Assembly (NCBI RefSeq): GCF_900113865.1 | Contig: NZ_FOQY01000014.1 | Coordinates: 1-64,000, forward strand | Source: Streptosporangium canum | GTDB lineage: Bacteria; Actinomycetota; Actinomycetes; Streptosporangiales; Streptosporangiaceae | Reading direction: 5' to 3' | Length of the DNA: 64,000 nt | Shown here: positions 1-9,195 of the stretch, piece after piece | Position numbering within the stretch: position 1 is the first letter of the stretch | Layout of the letters: every line of letters starts with the position of its first letter | Notes under the pieces: generated by a model | Database searches by the model: none | What the model saw: only the letters and a program-made list of their open reading frames with translations | Told to the model about the DNA's origin: nothing | Program-made: the position numbers and the translations under genes

Positions 1-485
1 CCGGGTTCGACGTCGGACACCCACAGCGGCAGGCCGCAGGGCGCAGACAGGGCCTGGATGTTGCCGCCGTGGTGGCGGGCCTTTCCGGAGTACCACACGT
101 CGATGGGTTCGCCTTTGACGCTGATGGTCTTCTCGGCGCAGCGGTCGGTGGCGATGACGGTGCCGTCCAGGATCAGGTGGGTGAGGCCCTCATCGACGGC
201 GCGCCGCAGGGCCTGGTGCAGGTCGGGCGCCTGGTCGGCCAGGACGTCGATGACCTCGTCGATGTAGCGGTAGGCGGTAGCGCGGGAGACGCCGTGGTCG
301 CGGCCGAGGGCGGCCCGGTCGGTGCGGTCGCGAAACCAGCGCAGCCCCATCACCGCCTGCGCAAAACAGGTCAGCGCCCGAGAACCCGAGCGGGTGCCCA
401 GGCGGCGGCGTTCGGCCGCCAGCAGCAGGGAGAGATGGCAAACCAGCTCCCGGGGGACGTCGAGCGTGGCACGATAGGTGATCAC
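1..485 (-). CDS. IS5-like transposase, N-terminal part (cut by window edge)
   Basis: The frame opens with GTG at 485 and is still open at base 1, so only about 161 residues are visible. Residues 40-85 look like the helix-turn-helix found at the start of IS5-type transposases (RALTCFAQAVMGLRWFRDRT, then GVSRATAYRYIDEVIDVL). The first catalytic Asp of the DDE nuclease follows in ILDGTVIATDR, then WYSGKARHHGGNIQAL, which matches the HTH_Tnp_4 plus DDE_Tnp_4 arrangement. I could not define the element's terminal inverted repeat in the upstream spacer. Whether the gene is intact depends on sequence left of the window. The family call is confident; the exact IS group is not. Confidence 0.8.
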   Translation of the reverse strand, partial: MITYRATLDVPRELVCHLSLLLAAERRRLGTRSGSRALTCFAQAVMGLRWFRDRTDRAALGRDHGVSRATAYRYIDEVIDVLADQAPDLHQALRRAVDEGLTHLILDGTVIATDRCAEKTISVKGEPIDVWYSGKARHHGGNIQALSAPCGLPLWVSDVEP

Positions 486-1954
486 GTGGGGCTTTCTGGA
501 CCGAAGACGGCTTGTGGTGAGACCTCTTCTACCGAAAGCTCCACGCCTATTTCAGGGGCATCGCGATCCATCCCGATTCATGTCCGCCGGCCCCCTTCTG
601 ACGGCATCAAGAGTAAAATGCCCGAACCGATCTTGCTGAGATCACCTCAGTGACCCTCCGCAGCCCGAAATGGAACCTCGCCTCGACAAGGCGTGCCATC
701 GCACGGTAACCAGGTAGAAAGCCGGGGCCTCCCGTTCCCGGTCCTCGAACGCGCTCTTTTCCGCGACCCCTCTTGTTCCGCACGCGAGTTCGCCCTGCGC
801 CGTACCTGAGCTCGCCTTTTGTCATACCTGAGCCAGCCCCTGCCGCACATGAGCTCAGCCAATGCGAAGGCGTCCGGTTCTGTTCGCCCCTGCCCCGAGG
901 CGTCAGCGAAAAAATATGATCAGCGCCTATCGGCGCACTATCGCATCACTTTTTTCAGGAACACTAAATAGCCGAAGACAGATGCCGGAGGTACGCCGAC
1001 CTGCCGTTTTCCGGTCAATGGCATTGCGGCCGCATGGAGCCGGATGCCGGGCTTTCCATGCGGCGTCCCGAAGCCCTTCTTTGACAACTCCGATTTGACA
1101 TCCGTGCATTCGACAGTGAGAGCCCCAAGCGGATCCAGCCCCCTGGACCGCCCCGCCCTCCCGGCTTTCGACCAGCTCAGCGGGGTGCAGTCGGACCGAA
1201 GGACGCCTTGGCCAATGGCCGGACAGAATCATCCGTCCCCTCTTCCCGTGCGCGCCACCTGTCCGGCGGACTCCGATCACGCTGCGCAAATCACCTGGCC
1301 ACGGCTCTGACAGGCGGCAAAACACCGTCAATTCGACTGTTTTCTCGGACTGATTGTCAGCGCATTCTGAACAGAACTTAAATCTGTCGGACAGCTCCCT
1401 GCGAGCGATGCCCGACTCGCCCAGCCCCCGATTCTCGATCCGCTTCACGACCGCGCTTCAAGCACCGGCCGACATGAATGACGGCGAGGCTCCAATGGAA
1501 TGACGGGAACGTTGCAATGGTGCACAATAAGCGACGGAGCGGTGCCCGCAAAGCCCGCTCCCTGTCCGCCTCACCGGAGAGTCCACCGGCCCATCCGGCG
1601 GCCGGTCACGGCCGGGAACATTAACGGCGAGAAGGTCCGGCAGGGAAATCGCAGAATCATCGCCCACGATTTCAGCCCGCTCCCGGCCCGCAGCCGACCA
1701 CTCACGCGGCCATGCCATGGAGAAACCGCCTGGAGCCGGCCGACCGTGCGACGGAGAAAACCGCCGCACGACCGCGCCATGCAGAAAGCCACCGTGCGAC
1801 CGCACCACGGAGAAGATCTCCGCGCGACCGCGCCACGGAGAAAACGACCGCGCCATGGAGAAAACCGCTGCTCGCCCCGCGAAGAGCGTGGCTGATCCGT
1901 GACGCAACCTTTGGCACCCGGGGCGCATCTATCCAGATGACGAAAGGACCATCG
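486..1954. other. Gene-poor spacer
   Basis: Nearly 1.5 kb lies between the transposase and the first secreted protein. Open frames exist on both strands (for example 927-1448 minus) but none shows a recognisable domain, sensible amino-acid composition or a ribosome site. The stretch 860-1480 is less G+C-rich than the neighbouring coding DNA. The right part (about 1709-1875) is repetitive and is listed separately. I see no RNA gene here. It may be a decayed insertion region. Confidence 0.5.
1709..1875. repeat. Degenerate 22-31 bp tandem repeats
   Basis: About six imperfect copies of a unit close to cgaccgcgccatggagaaaa follow one another, varying in length from 22 to 31 bp. They end about 80 bp before the start codon of the first secreted protein. 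They create fake open frames in several phases. No function is evident. Confidence 0.65.
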
Positions 1955-2953
1955 ATGAAACCCTCACGCGGATTCGCCGCCCTCACGGTCGCGGCAGCGG
2001 CTGCCACCATGATCACAACTCCGGCGGATGCGACGACGGGAGCCGCATCCGACGACTCCGTCCGGTACGCCTGGGTCAGCAGCTGTTCCAAGAAGGACTA
2101 CAGGGTCCCCTGCGGCAACTGGACGCTGACCATGCGCAGCGGGAAGACCGTCAAGCTGACCGACGCGCGGGTCCACCCCAAGCAGGCACGCGGCAAGGTG
2201 GACAAGGAGACCAACGCCCTGTTCGCGGTCAGCGGCGACGGCCGATCGGTGAACTACATCAAGGGCGACAGGCTCGTGATCCGCGATGTGAACAGCGGAA
2301 AGGTCCGCCCGCTGCCCGGCGGGGCGGCCGATCTGCCCAAGGAGCTCGGCCAGGACAGCGTGGACACCACGCTCTCCCCCGACGGCTCGATCGCCGTGGT
2401 CGACTACTTCGACGACGCCGAGAAGCTGCCGAGCCTGGTCGCCAACCTGAAGACCGGCAAGGTGACCAAGCTGCCGCCGAAGAACAGCGTGCTGAGCTTC
2501 AGCCCCGACGGACAGCATCTGCTGACCGGCCGGTTCACCGATGACAACATCACCGAGTTCGCGGTCTTCGACGCCGAGGGTCACGAGACCTCACGCCAGG
2601 TCGTCCCGCAGATCGTGTCCAACAACGCGCCGATCGCGCTGGCCGACGACGGGACCACCGTCACGCTGGTCATCACCGGCGGGTCGGGCAAGCCCCGCCT
2701 GCGCACCTACGACCTGTCCTCGGACACCGTCTCCGACGCGGTCCCGCTCGGCACGCCCAAGGACGAGAGCGCGCAGCGTCTCTACTGGGACGCGGCCGGC
2801 ACCCTGACGCTCTGGACCAGCAGGGGCGACGAGGAGGGCACCGTCATCTCGGCGGTGAAGCGGACGGTGAACGCCGGGACCGGAACCACCCACAGGCTGG
2901 ACTCCTTCAAAGTCAGGACTGACCCGTGGACCTGGTGGCTGCCCGGCGAATGA
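1955..2953 (+). CDS. Secreted beta-propeller-like protein (paralogue of 3778-4692)
   Basis: 332 residues from ATG 1955, chosen because GAAAGGA lies just upstream and the protein then begins with a clean Sec signal (MKPSRG, a hydrophobic Ala/Thr stretch, cleavage near TPADA). The open frame extends further upstream but only through repeats. The mature part has several short blades with motifs such as LSPDGSIAVVDY, FSPDGQHLLTG and LVIRDVNSGKVRPL, typical of WD40/TolB-like propellers. An early Cys pair (SSCSKK and VPCGNW) could form a disulfide outside the cell. Its partner at 3778-4692 shares the same order: signal peptide, SSVRYA or DSVRYA, Cys pair, KLTDARV, then LVIRDM-type blades. The function is unknown. 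Confidence 0.75.
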   Translation: MKPSRGFAALTVAAAAATMITTPADATTGAASDDSVRYAWVSSCSKKDYRVPCGNWTLTMRSGKTVKLTDARVHPKQARGKVDKETNALFAVSGDGRSVNYIKGDRLVIRDVNSGKVRPLPGGAADLPKELGQDSVDTTLSPDGSIAVVDYFDDAEKLPSLVANLKTGKVTKLPPKNSVLSFSPDGQHLLTGRFTDDNITEFAVFDAEGHETSRQVVPQIVSNNAPIALADDGTTVTLVITGGSGKPRLRTYDLSSDTVSDAVPLGTPKDESAQRLYWDAAGTLTLWTSRGDEEGTVISAVKRTVNAGTGTTHRLDSFKVRTDPWTWWLPGE

Positions 2954-2974
2954 CGACCGTCTATCTTCCCTTTC

Positions 2975-3550
2975 ATGGGGAAAATTCATGACAGGATCAA
3001 CGATCGGCTGCGCGAGTTCATCCAGGCGCAGCCGGTCTACTTCGTCGCGACCGCCCCCGAGCAGGGCGGTCACGTCAACGTCTCCCCCAAGGGATACGCC
3101 GACACCTTCGCCGTCCTCGACGACACCACGGTCGCCTATCTCGACCTGGACGGCAGCGGTGTGGAGACCATCTCCCACCTCCGCCAGAACGGCCGCATCA
3201 CGGTCATGTTCTGCGCCTTCTCCGGCCCGCCCAACATCCTCCGCCTGTACGGCACCGGCCGGGTCGTCGTCCCGGAGAACCCCGGCTTCCCCGACCTGAT
3301 CAAGAACTTCGGCCCGCACCCCGGCGTCCGGTCGATCATCATCGTCGACTGCGACCGCATCTCCGACTCCTGCGGCTTCTCGGTGCCTTTCATGTCCTTC
3401 GACGAGGACCGGACACTGCTGGACGAGTGGGCGCAGCGCAAGGACGTCCAGCAGAAGCGGACCTACCGCGCCAGGAACAACCGCGAGAGCATCGACGGCA
3501 TCCCCGGCCTCTCCCCGGAGGAGACCGACCCGGTCACCCAACATTCCTGA
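2975..3550 (+). CDS. Pyridoxamine 5'-phosphate oxidase family FMN-binding protein
   Basis: 191 residues. The N-terminal half (IQAQPVYFVATAPEQGGHVNVSPKG, then VAYLDLDGSGVETISHLRQNGRITVMFCAF) is the split-barrel flavin-binding fold of the PNPOx-like superfamily. The motif HVNVSPKG and the C-terminal RTYRARNNRESIDGIPGL are typical of a small group annotated as PNPOx family protein. The natural substrate is unknown; relatives bind FMN or F420. It is cytoplasmic, with no signal peptide. The gene starts 21 bp after the preceding stop, with no good Shine-Dalgarno sequence, so it may be translated from the upstream message. It sits between two secreted paralogues without an obvious functional link. 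Confidence 0.8.
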   Translation: MGKIHDRINDRLREFIQAQPVYFVATAPEQGGHVNVSPKGYADTFAVLDDTTVAYLDLDGSGVETISHLRQNGRITVMFCAFSGPPNILRLYGTGRVVVPENPGFPDLIKNFGPHPGVRSIIIVDCDRISDSCGFSVPFMSFDEDRTLLDEWAQRKDVQQKRTYRARNNRESIDGIPGLSPEETDPVTQHS

Positions 3551-3777
3551 AGGTTCCAACCTCACGGCCCCTCACGCGCGTCGGTGACGGGCGAGAGGAG
3601 GCCGAATCGGATCGCTGCGACGGCTTCCGTGAGCTCGTGCCCGCCCGCCGGCAATCGCCGACCGGCGCCGGACCACTTCCTGGTCCATGCTGCGGTCATA
3701 CCGGTGACAGGCCTGCCACGGCGCGTACAGTGGCCCCTACGTGATGTCCCCCTGTCGATGAGCTCAAGGGGGCGTCG

Positions 3778-4692
3778 ATGAGACTGTGCCGCCGACCGGC
3801 GGTTCTCGCCGGTGTGATCGCCGTTGTCATGGGAGCGGGGGCTCCGGTGATGGCGGATGCGGAGACGGGGACCACAGGGTCTTCAGTCCGTTATGCGGGG
3901 CTGGCCGGTTGCGTCTGCGCCCCCTGGACGCTCTGGACATGGGACGGTCAGGTGATCAAGCTGACCGATGCCCGAGTGTTCGCGGCGAAGGCGGGCAAGC
4001 GGCGGGCACCGCTGGCCCTGTCCCCAGACGGGGAGTATGTCGCTTATTTTCGGCGAGGAGACAGGACGCTCGTCATCCGTGACATGTCCACTGGAAATGT
4101 GCGGGTGGTCCCTGGGGTGCAGTGGTCGCGCGAGCTCCGCTCCACGCGGATCGACCTCGCTCCGGCCGGGCGTTACGTGGTCCTGGGCAACGGGCGGGAC
4201 GACAGGGTCCTCAACGCGCGGAACGGGAGGAGTTCGGTGGTGCCGCCGGGGCTGCGGCCGTGGAGCTTCAGCTCGGACGCCAAGCTCATGCTCGCCGTCG
4301 ACGACGAGTTCAGGGCGGGGATCTACTCGACGTCCACGCTGGCGGAGAAGGGACGCGTCCCCGTGGGGGGCGCGCTCAGCCCGGACGGCACGACCGTCGC
4401 CCACTTCACCGCCGACGAGTCGGCCATCGGCCTGTGGAACGTGGCCATGGGCAAGGCCGGTGGCGGGCTGCCTATCGCGCTCCCCTCCGAGAGGATCCCC
4501 ACCCGGCTCCGCTGGGACGGCGCAGGCCACCTCGACCTGCAGATGGTCGCCCCGCCCAGGATCAACAAGAAGATCGACACGGTCTACACCTGGTATCGGG
4601 TGGACCAGGTGTCAGGGCTCGTCCAGCTGGTGGACACCTTCGCCGTGCCCAGTTCCGTCCACAACCCGATCGTCGCCGGGCTCAGCCCCTGA
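3778..4692 (+). CDS. Secreted beta-propeller-like protein (second paralogue)
   Basis: 304 residues from ATG 3778, preceded by AGGGGGCG. A signal peptide (MRLCRRPAVLAGVIAVVMGA, cleavage near VMADA) is followed by GSSVRYAGLAGCVCAPWTLW, so a Cys pair sits in the same place as in the protein at 1955-2953. Blade-like motifs include LALSPDGEYVAYF, LVIRDMSTGNVRVVPG, LAPAGRYVVLGN, FSSDAKLMLAVDD and LSPDGTTVAHF. Together these suggest a WD40/TolB-type propeller exported from the cell. The last 38 bases of the gene are repeated downstream (see 4655-4788). The function is unknown and no catalytic motif was seen. Confidence 0.75.
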   Translation: MRLCRRPAVLAGVIAVVMGAGAPVMADAETGTTGSSVRYAGLAGCVCAPWTLWTWDGQVIKLTDARVFAAKAGKRRAPLALSPDGEYVAYFRRGDRTLVIRDMSTGNVRVVPGVQWSRELRSTRIDLAPAGRYVVLGNGRDDRVLNARNGRSSVVPPGLRPWSFSSDAKLMLAVDDEFRAGIYSTSTLAEKGRVPVGGALSPDGTTVAHFTADESAIGLWNVAMGKAGGGLPIALPSERIPTRLRWDGAGHLDLQMVAPPRINKKIDTVYTWYRVDQVSGLVQLVDTFAVPSSVHNPIVAGLSP

Positions 4693-4788
4693 CCGCTCTC
4701 GTCCATCGATCGTCACCGGGCTCAGCCCCCGACCGGTCTCGTCCGTCCACAACCCGATCGTCGCCGGGCTCAGCCCCTGACCGGTCTC
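4655..4788. repeat. Tandem copies of the preceding gene's 3' end
   Basis: Three copies of a 33-37 bp segment beginning gatcgtcgccgggctcagcc start at 4668, 4708 and 4756. The first contains the stop codon of the propeller gene. The final 38 bases of that gene (4655-4692) recur exactly at 4743-4780. The array ends at the stop codon of htpX on the other strand. Confidence 0.85.
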
Positions 4789-5638
4789 AACGGCGGTAGC
4801 CGGCCATCCGCTCCAGCCGGGCGACACGCTCGGCGGTGGGCGGGTGGGTGGAGAACAGCCGGCCGATCCCAGCCCCTCGGAAGGGGTTGGCGATCATGAG
4901 GTGGGCGGCGGAGGCGAGACGTCCGTTCTCGGGGAGCGGCAGCTGCCGGGCGCCCATCTCGATCTTCCGCAGCGCCGAGGCGAGGGCCAGCGGGTCACCG
5001 GTCAGCCGGGCTCCGGACTCGTCCGCCTGGTATTCGCGGGATCGGGAGATGGCCATCTGGATCATCCCGGCGGCGACCGGACCGAGCACCATCATGAGCA
5101 GGGCTCCGATGAAACCGGGGCCCTCGTCGTCGTCTCCACCGCCGAAGATCAGGCCGACGTAGCCGAGGTAGGTGATCATCGTGGCAAGCGCACCCGCCAC
5201 GGAGGAGACCAGGATGTCCCGGTTGTAGACGTGGGACAGCTCGTGTCCTATGACCCCGCGCAGCTCGCGCTCGTCGAGGAGCTGGGTGATGCCGTAGGTC
5301 ACGCAGACCGCGGCGTTGCGGGGGTTGCGGCCGGTCGCGAAGGCGTTGGGCTGCATGGTCGGCGAGACGTACAGCCGGGGCATGGGCTGGCGGGCCTCGG
5401 TGGAGAGCTCGCGCACGATCCGGTAGAGGGTCGGTTGCTCGACCTCGCCCACCGGCCGGGCACGCATGGCGGACAGGGCGATCCGGTCGGAGAAGAAGTA
5501 GGCGACACCGTTGGTCACCAGCGCGATCAGAACCGCGATCTGCACGCCGGCGCCGCCCCCCAGCCACGCTCCCACCGCGATGATCACCGCGGACAGTGCG
5601 CCGAGAAGGACTGCGGTACGCAGACCGTTGTGGTGCAC
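4787..5638 (-). CDS. htpX: HtpX-like M48 membrane zinc metalloprotease
   Basis: 283 residues from GTG 5638, with AAGGGGGG six bases upstream. HtpX proteins are membrane-bound proteases that degrade damaged membrane proteins. Two N-terminal membrane segments (about 8-50) are followed by the zinc site HELSH at 132-136 and the third ligand region [23 protein letters not shown] further hydrophobic pair (about 145-195) lies between them. The C terminus has the family's [17 protein letters not shown]. The gene is 74 bp downstream of nuoN on the same strand. The nuoN-htpX neighbourhood is one I recall from Streptomyces partial nuo loci, which suggests quality control of this complex. Confidence 0.93.
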   Translation of the reverse strand: MHHNGLRTAVLLGALSAVIIAVGAWLGGGAGVQIAVLIALVTNGVAYFFSDRIALSAMRARPVGEVEQPTLYRIVRELSTEARQPMPRLYVSPTMQPNAFATGRNPRNAAVCVTYGITQLLDERELRGVIGHELSHVYNRDILVSSVAGALATMITYLGYVGLIFGGGDDDEGPGFIGALLMMVLGPVAAGMIQMAISRSREYQADESGARLTGDPLALASALRKIEMGARQLPLPENGRLASAAHLMIANPFRGAGIGRLFSTHPPTAERVARLERMAGYRR

Positions 5639-5712
5639 TGCACCCCCCTTTCGGTTGATGCCGATTCACCAGTGCCAACGTCTCCGGCCAGGTCGAACGT
5701 TCCCGACATCGT

Positions 5713-7449
5713 TCAACCGGAAGCGATGAGGCCCTCCGGCAGGAGGTCGAGCACCACTTGGGGGGCGATCGAGAACACCACCGCGACGACCCCCGCCAGC
5801 ACGATGGCCACCCCCACCGGCACCCACCCGGCACGGCCACCCCCGGTACGGCCGGCCACCGCAGAGGTAACATCGGCCCCCGCAGGGACCTCACCCACCG
5901 CAGAGGGAACACCCGCTCCCGCGGGAGCACCGCCCGCCGTCGCAGGGGCGCCGGCGCCCTCGGTCACCGGGACCGGGGTGAAGATCCGTGCCGCCCAGGC
6001 GACGTAGTAGTAGAGCCCGACGACCGTGTTGGCGGCCATCACCAGGGCCAGCCAGGCTCCGCCGCCGTCGACAAGCTCCCGGAATACCACGACCTTGGCG
6101 AACAGCCCGGCCAGCCCCGGTGGCAGCCCCGCCAGGCAGATCAGGAAGAAGGCCAGCGCCAGCCCGGCTGCCGGGTTGCGGAACGCCAGCCCGCGGTAGT
6201 CGTCCAGCCCACCCCGGGCCCCACGCCGTGACACCAGCATGACCACCGCGAACGCGCCGAGGTTCATCGCCGCGTAGAACACCAGATAGGCGATCGAGGC
6301 GCTCACCGCCTCGTCGTCGCGGACTCCGAGGGGAGCGAGGATGTAGCCCGACTGGGCGACCGAGGACCAGGCGAGCAGGCGTACGGCATGGCGCTGGCGC
6401 AGGGCCAGGAGGTTGCCGACGGTCATGGTCAGCGCGGCGATGATCGCGACCAGCGGAGCCCAGACCGCGATCTGGCCCCGCAGGGCGGCGACCAGGATGA
6501 GGATCAGCCCGGCGAACCCGGCGGCCTTGGAGATCACCGAGAGCAGAGCCGCGACCGGGATCGGAGCTCCCTGGTAGACGTCGCCCGCCCACGCGTGGAA
6601 CGGCACCGCCGCGACCTTGAAGCCGAACCCGGCGATCACCAGGACCATGGCCACGATGAGCACCGGCGGCAGGTCGTAGGTGATCTGGAGCACGGAGGCG
6701 TAGGCGTCGGGCCCGGATATGGCCATGGGCTCCGCGACGGGCCCGCGTAGGACCTGGGCCAGCCTGTCGAGGTAGACGGTCCCGGTCATGCCGTACAGCA
6801 GGGAGACCCCGAAGAGCATCACCGCTGTGGAGACCACGGAGACCAGGAAGAGTTTGACCGCCGCCTCCGAGCTCCGGCCGTCGTAGCGTCTGAGGGCGGT
6901 GAGCGCGAAGACCGGCAGCGAGACCAGCTCCAGCGCGACCACAAGCATGACCAGGTCCCGGGAGGCGGGCAGGGCGACGGCGCCGACCAGCGTGCAGAGC
7001 AGCAGGAAGTACCACTCTCCGACGGGGACGTCGCCGGCGGAGAGCTCCGCCATCGACAGGAGCACCACGACGACCCCGGCGGCCAGCGCGAGCCCCGCGA
7101 AGACCAGCGTGAAGTCGTCGACCACGAACGAGCACAGCGCCGAGGCGGCTCCGCCCGGCCCGCCCGGCCCTGATCCGAGCGTCCCGACGTCCAGCGCGCC
7201 GATGCCGGCCCTGGCCGGGCCGGGGAGCCCGGCGGGCACGCAGAAGGTCCGCATCGGGTCGCCGTCCCGCACGGCCTGCGCGGCCACCACGCCAAGCGCG
7301 CCCAGGACCCCGGTGAGGGTGACCGCTCCGAGCAAGGGACGCGCGTACGGCCTGCGGGGCAGGAAGGCGTCCAGGAGCAGCACCGCTCCGGCCGTGAGGA
7401 CGAGAACCAGCAGCGGCGCGACCGCGTAGTAGTCGATCGACTGGATCAC
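5713..7449 (-). CDS. nuoN: NADH-quinone oxidoreductase subunit N
   Basis: 578 residues from GTG 7449, whose GTGA overlaps the nuoM stop. NuoN is one of three antiporter-like membrane subunits that pump protons in complex I. The conserved Proton_antipo_M core is present: a Glu in VALELVSLPVFAL, the Lys in SSEAAVKLFLVS, and GFGFKVAAVPFHAWAGDVYQGAP. About 14 membrane helices are predicted by eye. A Gly/Ala/Pro/Val-rich insertion of about 45 residues (near 500-545) separates the last two helices; it looks disordered and is not part of the normal fold. It is the last nuo gene of the I-J-K-L-M-N block. Confidence 0.93.
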   Translation of the reverse strand: MIQSIDYYAVAPLLVLVLTAGAVLLLDAFLPRRPYARPLLGAVTLTGVLGALGVVAAQAVRDGDPMRTFCVPAGLPGPARAGIGALDVGTLGSGPGGPGGAASALCSFVVDDFTLVFAGLALAAGVVVVLLSMAELSAGDVPVGEWYFLLLCTLVGAVALPASRDLVMLVVALELVSLPVFALTALRRYDGRSSEAAVKLFLVSVVSTAVMLFGVSLLYGMTGTVYLDRLAQVLRGPVAEPMAISGPDAYASVLQITYDLPPVLIVAMVLVIAGFGFKVAAVPFHAWAGDVYQGAPIPVAALLSVISKAAGFAGLILILVAALRGQIAVWAPLVAIIAALTMTVGNLLALRQRHAVRLLAWSSVAQSGYILAPLGVRDDEAVSASIAYLVFYAAMNLGAFAVVMLVSRRGARGGLDDYRGLAFRNPAAGLALAFFLICLAGLPPGLAGLFAKVVVFRELVDGGGAWLALVMAANTVVGLYYYVAWAARIFTPVPVTEGAGAPATAGGAPAGAGVPSAVGEVPAGADVTSAVAGRTGGGRAGWVPVGVAIVLAGVVAVVFSIAPQVVLDLLPEGLIASG

Positions 7450-9062
7450 GGCGCCCCCAGCAGGGTCCGGACCACCGGGCCGGTGACGAGCAGGAGCGTC
7501 TTCGGCCAGAGACCGAGCAGCAGGATCAGCGCGATCAGCGGCACCCAGGCGGCCAATTCGTAGCCGGTGACGTCTCGCACGCGTGCGATCCCGACCCTCA
7601 GGACGGTCCCCGGTCGGCGGCCGCCTCCCCCGCCGCCCACCGCGGCGAGCACCGGAGCGTGGACGGTCTCGACGGAGCGGCCGTGGGTGACGCGGGAGAG
7701 CATGAGCAGGAAGTAGGCGGCGGTCAGCACGGTGCCGAGGCCTCCGAGCGCCATGAAGGTCAGGTAGAGCGGACGGGACAGGCCCGCGGCCGGTCCGTAG
7801 GCGCCGAGGAGTGCCAGCATCTCGCCCCAGAAACCCGCCAGGCCCGGCATTCCGAGGGAGGCGACGGCGGCGAAGGTCAGCAGGGAGCCGAGATGCGGCA
7901 GGCGCGACAGCATGCCACCGCCGAGCGAGGGCATGTCGGTGGTGCCGTAGCGATCCTTGATCGCTCCGGCGATGAAGAACAGCAGGGCGGTGATCAGGCC
8001 GTGGGCGATGTTGCCGAAGAGCGCACCGTTGACGCCGACCGGGGTGAGCGTGGCGAAGCCCAGCAGGACGAAGCCCATGTGACCGATGGAGGAGTAGGCG
8101 ATCATCCGTTTGAGGTCACGCTGGGCGAGGCAGGCGAGGGAACCGTAGATGATGCCGATCACCGCGAAGGCACCGAGCCAGGGGGCCATGGCCGCGGCGC
8201 CGTCGGGCAGGACCGGGATGGCGATGCGGGCGAAGCCATAGGTGCCCATCTTGAGCAGGACGCCCGCGAGGAGCACCGAGCCGACGGTGGGCGCCTCGGT
8301 GTGTGCGGCGGGCAGCCAGGTGTGCAGCGGCCACATCGGAGTCTTGACCGCGAGGCCGATGCCGACGGCGATGAAGGCGAGCACCTGCGCCGAGGAGGAC
8401 ATCCCCGTCCCGTGGGCGCGGGCCAGGGCGATCATGTCGAGGGTGCCGGTCTGCGCCCAGATGAGGAGCAGGCCGAGCAGGAGCACGACGGAGCCGAGCA
8501 ACGTGTAGAGAATGAACTTGATCGCCGCCGCCCGCCGGGCGTGCCCGCCCCAGACGGCGATCACGAAGTACATCGGGATGAGGACGACCTCGAAGAAAAC
8601 GAAGAACAGCAGCAGGTCGAGGGCGAGGAACGTGCCGATCATGCCTACTTCGAGGACGAGCAGCGTGAACACCAGGGCCCGGGGCCGATTGCCGCCGGTC
8701 TTGGGTCGCAGGAGCTGTCCGGGCCCGTCGGCACGGCCCCAGCACAGGTAGACGGAGCAGAGGAAGACCAGCAGCGTGGTCAGCACGACCAGGGGCAGCG
8801 AGATGCCGTCCACTCCGAGGTGGAACCTGAGGTCCAGCCCCGGGACCCAGGCCAGATCCGTCGAGAACTGCACTCGGGCCGCGTCGCCGTAGTCGAACCC
8901 GGCGGCCAGCACCACCGACAGCGCGAACGTGACCCCGGAGACGGCCAGGGCGTGCGTCTGGAGCAGCCGCCCCCCGGCGGCGGTATCCCTCCGGAATGGC
9001 GCGAGCAGAGCGGCGGCCCCTGCCAGCGGCACCCCGAGAAGCGCGATCAGCACCCAGTTCAT
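7446..9062 (-). CDS. nuoM: NADH-quinone oxidoreductase subunit M
   Basis: 538 residues from ATG 9062. NuoM is the middle antiporter-like proton-pumping subunit. Recognisable motifs are LGVDGISLPLVVLTTLLVFL, the Glu/Lys core in FFEVVLIPMYFVIAVWGG, AAAIKFILYTLLGS, VKTPMWPLHTWLPAAHTEAPT and LKRMIAYSSIGHMGFVLLG. A short glycine run (AAVGGGGGGRRPG) interrupts the segment before the last helix. The gene is preceded by a 133 bp gap after nuoL, unlike the overlapping joints elsewhere in the operon. That gap carries an 18 bp segment twice (9065-9082 and 9097-9114, one mismatch). Confidence 0.94.
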   Translation of the reverse strand: MNWVLIALLGVPLAGAAALLAPFRRDTAAGGRLLQTHALAVSGVTFALSVVLAAGFDYGDAARVQFSTDLAWVPGLDLRFHLGVDGISLPLVVLTTLLVFLCSVYLCWGRADGPGQLLRPKTGGNRPRALVFTLLVLEVGMIGTFLALDLLLFFVFFEVVLIPMYFVIAVWGGHARRAAAIKFILYTLLGSVVLLLGLLLIWAQTGTLDMIALARAHGTGMSSSAQVLAFIAVGIGLAVKTPMWPLHTWLPAAHTEAPTVGSVLLAGVLLKMGTYGFARIAIPVLPDGAAAMAPWLGAFAVIGIIYGSLACLAQRDLKRMIAYSSIGHMGFVLLGFATLTPVGVNGALFGNIAHGLITALLFFIAGAIKDRYGTTDMPSLGGGMLSRLPHLGSLLTFAAVASLGMPGLAGFWGEMLALLGAYGPAAGLSRPLYLTFMALGGLGTVLTAAYFLLMLSRVTHGRSVETVHAPVLAAVGGGGGGRRPGTVLRVGIARVRDVTGYELAAWVPLIALILLLGLWPKTLLLVTGPVVRTLLGAP

Positions 9063-9195
9063 GGTCCGGCCACCTCACCCGGCGTCGAGGCCGTGATCCG
9101 GCCACCCCACCCGGGCGGCGTGGTCGGGATCGTGCTCGTCGTCACTGGCCGGATCGGCGGCGCCACGATGGCGGCCGGGGAGGGCGCCGGGGAAC

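Noticed and set aside
1-485. Complete insertion sequence
   Set aside because: The gene is cut by the edge and no terminal inverted repeat or target duplication could be found.
927-1448. A 173-codon open frame on the minus strand in the gene-poor spacer
   Set aside because: No ribosome site, no domain, uneven composition. I could not support it as a gene.
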